Assembly (NCBI GenBank): GCA_005778045.1
Contig: SXKQ01000124.1
Location: 1 to 25,728, forward strand
Source of the DNA: Planctomycetia bacterium
GTDB taxonomy: Bacteria > Planctomycetota > UBA1135 > GCA-002686595
DNA length: 25,728 nt
Reading direction: 5' to 3'
The position numbers and the translations under genes were made by a program. The stretch's first letter is position 1; each line of letters begins with the position of its first letter. Below the pieces are notes generated by a model. The model was not told where the DNA came from and did no database searches. It saw only the letters and a program-made list of their open reading frames with translations. Below are positions 24,052 to 25,728 of this stretch, in pieces.

Positions 24052-25380
24052 TCAGCGCTCGAGCTGCGCGAGCAGCTCGCGCGTCGCCGCCGCGAACTCG
24101 CCTTCGGGCCACTGCGTCAAGTACGACACCAGCACGTCGCGGGCCCGCTCGCGCTCGGCGCGCTCGACATGCAGCCCGGCGAGGTGCAGGTGCACCGGCT
24201 CCGGCGTGGGATCGCCGCTGGCGTGGGCGAGCTCGAGCGCGCGCTGCCAGCTCGCGATGGCGCCCGCGGAGTCCTGCGACTGGTAGCGCACGACGCCCTG
24301 CATGTAGAGCGCCTCGATCGACTCGGGCTGCAAGCGCAGAGCCCGCTCGAGCGCCGTGCGCGCAGCGACGAGATCCTTGCGCCCAGCTGCATCGACGGCG
24401 GCGTCGATCGCGTCGTTCGCGGCCTTGGCGAGCGCATTCGCTCCGAATCCGAGGTCAGCCGCGCTCGCCCCGAGCTCCCGCGCGCGCAGCCAACGCTCGA
24501 GTGCCTGCTCCTTGCGCCCCTCGAGCAGGTCGGCCGTCGCCGCGCGCGTGTAGAGCGTCAGCAACGCCACCCGCAGCTCGACGCCGCGGGCGAGCAGCTG
24601 CTCGTAGGCCGCGAGTGCCGCGTCGAAGTCTCCGGCCGCCGCGAGCGCGTCCGCGAGCAGCCGCTCCGCCTCGCGGTCCTCGGGCAGCGCGAGCAGCGCC
24701 GCCTTGGCGTGCCCCGCCGCGTCGAGGGCGTTGTCCGCGGAGAGCGCGGCGTTGCCGAGCAGCAGGTGCGCCTGAGAGAGAGGCCGCGCCGTGAACTCGA
24801 GTGCCGGAACGAGGTCGAGCGCCTCGAGCAGGTGCTCGAGCCCCTTCGACGCGCCGCCCTCACGGCACAGCGCGAGCACGCCGCGCGCGCGCGTCAGGTC
24901 CGCGGTCAGCCCCGCGAGCACGAGCCCCTCGCGAATCTCGTCCTCGGCCGAAGCCAGTCGCCCAGCCGCAGCGTGGATCTCGGCCGCCGTCGCGAACACG
25001 CGTCCTTCGCCGGCAAAGCGCCCGCGCAGGGACTCGATCGCGCGCACGGCGGCGATGTCGTCGCCACCCGCCGAGGCAAGGCGCGCGCGCAGGAGCTCGA
25101 CGTCGAGCCCATCGGGCAGGGCGAGTGCCGCCGCCTGCGCCGACGCCAGTTCACCGCGCTCGAACGCCGCCACCGCGGCGCGGAAGGCTGGATCCCCAAG
25201 CCGCGGAGCCTGGGGCGAGAGCAGGACGGGCGGCGCGGGCCGCTGGGGCGTCGACGGCACCGACTCGCCGCGCGCGGGCCCGCGGAACTCAGGCTCGACC
25301 GTCGCCGGCGCACGCTCCTCGCAGCTCGCGAGCAGGCACACGCACAGCGCAGCGCGCACGGATGTCCTCGAGGGCCCCAT
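24052..25380 (-). CDS. TPR-repeat lipoprotein
   Basis: The ATG at 25378-25380 gives a lipoprotein signal (MGPSRTSVRAALCVCLLASC, Cys20) and 442 residues; the longer open frame upstream runs into the divergent gene region and is rejected. After a Pro-rich spacer the protein is helical with TPR-type repeats, for example ERLLADALAAAGDFDAALAA with its continuation YEQLLARG, and near the C-terminus SIEALYMQGVVRYQSQDSAG followed by AIASWQRALELA. TPR lipoproteins scaffold envelope complexes, but the partner is unknown. It converges on the DUF748/AsmA-like gene with only eight bases between stops, and diverges from the ORF at the right edge. Confidence 0.85.
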   Translation of the reverse strand: MGPSRTSVRAALCVCLLASCEERAPATVEPEFRGPARGESVPSTPQRPAPPVLLSPQAPRLGDPAFRAAVAAFERGELASAQAAALALPDGLDVELLRARLASAGGDDIAAVRAIESLRGRFAGEGRVFATAAEIHAAAGRLASAEDEIREGLVLAGLTADLTRARGVLALCREGGASKGLEHLLEALDLVPALEFTARPLSQAHLLLGNAALSADNALDAAGHAKAALLALPEDREAERLLADALAAAGDFDAALAAYEQLLARGVELRVALLTLYTRAATADLLEGRKEQALERWLRARELGASAADLGFGANALAKAANDAIDAAVDAAGRKDLVAARTALERALRLQPESIEALYMQGVVRYQSQDSAGAIASWQRALELAHASGDPTPEPVHLHLAGLHVERAERERARDVLVSYLTQWPEGEFAAATRELLAQLER

Positions 25381-25421
25381 GGGCGCGGATCCTAAACCTG
25401 CGCCCGAGCCGCTACCATGCA

Positions 25422-25439
25422 GCCCGCCCGGCAGCGGGC
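25422..25439. other. Hairpin in the divergent region before the last ORF
   Basis: GCCCGC and GCGGGC form a perfect six-base stem around a six-base loop. It lies in the 77-bp gap between the TPR lipoprotein gene and the ORF at the right edge, so it could be an operator or part of the leader RNA of the latter. GC-rich hairpins arise often by chance here. Confidence 0.28.
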
Positions 25440-25457
25440 GATGAATCCCCAACGAGC

Positions 25458-25728
25458 GTGAGCGACTCCTTCCACGAACTGTCCGCGGACGACCCGCACG
25501 CCGAGCTTGCGGCCCTCGTGGCCGCGACGCTCGCACACCAGCGTCGCCGACGTGCGATGGGCGCTAGCTCCGAGCGCGGCACCCCCGCCGCGAGCTCCGC
25601 GCCCAGCAGCGCGAGCCCCGCGGCGGCGCGACCGGCTCCTGCTCCGGCAGCGGTGCACAACTCCAGCTCGGCTCCTACGACCGCCGCGCCCATGGCACCG
25701 CGCCCGGGCACCCCGCCGCCGCCGCGCC
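25458..25728 (+). CDS. Unidentified protein with Ala/Pro/Ser-rich N-terminus (incomplete)
   Basis: A frame starting at GTG 25458 stays open to the right edge for 90 codons. The visible part begins MSDSFHELSADDPHAELAAL, then has a short helical and basic stretch (LAHQRRRRAMG) followed by a disordered Ala/Ser/Pro linker. Third codon positions are mostly G or C, as expected of a real gene here, and it starts 77 bases from the divergent TPR gene. A short helix followed by an Ala/Pro linker occurs at the start of some planctomycetal uracil-DNA glycosylases, but nothing visible proves this. The overlapping minus-strand frames are less convincing. Confidence 0.55.
   Translation, partial: MSDSFHELSADDPHAELAALVAATLAHQRRRRAMGASSERGTPAASSAPSSASPAAARPAPAPAAVHNSSSAPTTAAPMAPRPGTPPPPR

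Noticed and set aside
22283..24112. 609-codon minus-strand frame
   Set aside because: Antisense to the DUF748/AsmA-like gene, which has repeated motifs and a family-typical C-terminus.
25412..25711. Minus-strand 99-codon frame at the right edge
   Set aside because: Low-complexity and without a signal or family; the plus-strand frame from 25458 has the expected G/C-ending codons and stays open to the edge.
1..25728. tRNA, rRNA, CRISPR, transposase or attachment sites
   Set aside because: None was seen on either strand; direct repeats found are codon-level repeats inside the multiheme and AsmA-like genes.

Overview
This is a very GC-rich, gene-dense bacterial segment. It contains a copy of the short basic protein family (TIGR04137-like) typical of Planctomycetes, Verrucomicrobia and Chlamydiae. 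Together with an ASPIC/UnbV-FG-GAP lipoprotein, several TPR lipoproteins and a DUF748/AsmA-like giant, this points to a Planctomycetota or related PVC bacterium. That placement is an inference from gene content. No RNA genes, insertion sequences or CRISPR arrays were seen. No gene-free stretch exceeds about 190 bp. Seven gene junctions are 4-base stop/start overlaps (ATGA, GTGA or TTGA), so genes are tightly translationally coupled.

Left part (1-8031): the 3' end of a prolyl oligopeptidase gene on the + strand converges on a four-gene minus-strand operon. In transcription order the operon encodes (i) a 738-aa inner-membrane fusion of ferredoxin-like Fe-S motifs, an FAD/NAD(P) oxidoreductase and a membrane domain with two H-x13-H pairs suggesting two b hemes; (ii) a 781-aa exported cytochrome with 26 CxxCH motifs arranged as seven triheme repeats; (iii) a 537-aa exported, beta-strand-rich protein with a small N-terminal beta domain, probably an outer-membrane barrel; and (iv) a 416-aa cytochrome with 15 CxxCH motifs and a possible lipobox. 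The layout reads as a complete electron path from NAD(P)H through the inner membrane, periplasm and outer membrane. It is analogous to porin-cytochrome (MtrCAB/PioAB-type) conduits but built from different parts. Upstream lie a 12-codon leader ORF with a strong Shine-Dalgarno and an overlapping hairpin. This is the most interesting system in the window.

Middle part (8102-14352), all minus strand: two overlapping GT2 glycosyltransferases (the first carrying what looks like half of a PIG-L deacetylase), a small lipoprotein, the ribosome-assembly GTPase Der (first P-loop Lys replaced by Thr), the 7-deazaguanine synthase QueE, the small basic protein, and a single-pass SPOR-like protein.

Right part (14540-24043), plus strand: an overlapping group encodes an FG-GAP/ASPIC lipoprotein, a TPR exported protein, a lipoprotein of unknown function and a 1723-aa DUF748/AsmA-like protein with six repeated motifs. 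It faces a minus-strand TPR lipoprotein (24052-25380). Divergent from that, an unidentified Ala/Pro-rich ORF runs off the right edge.
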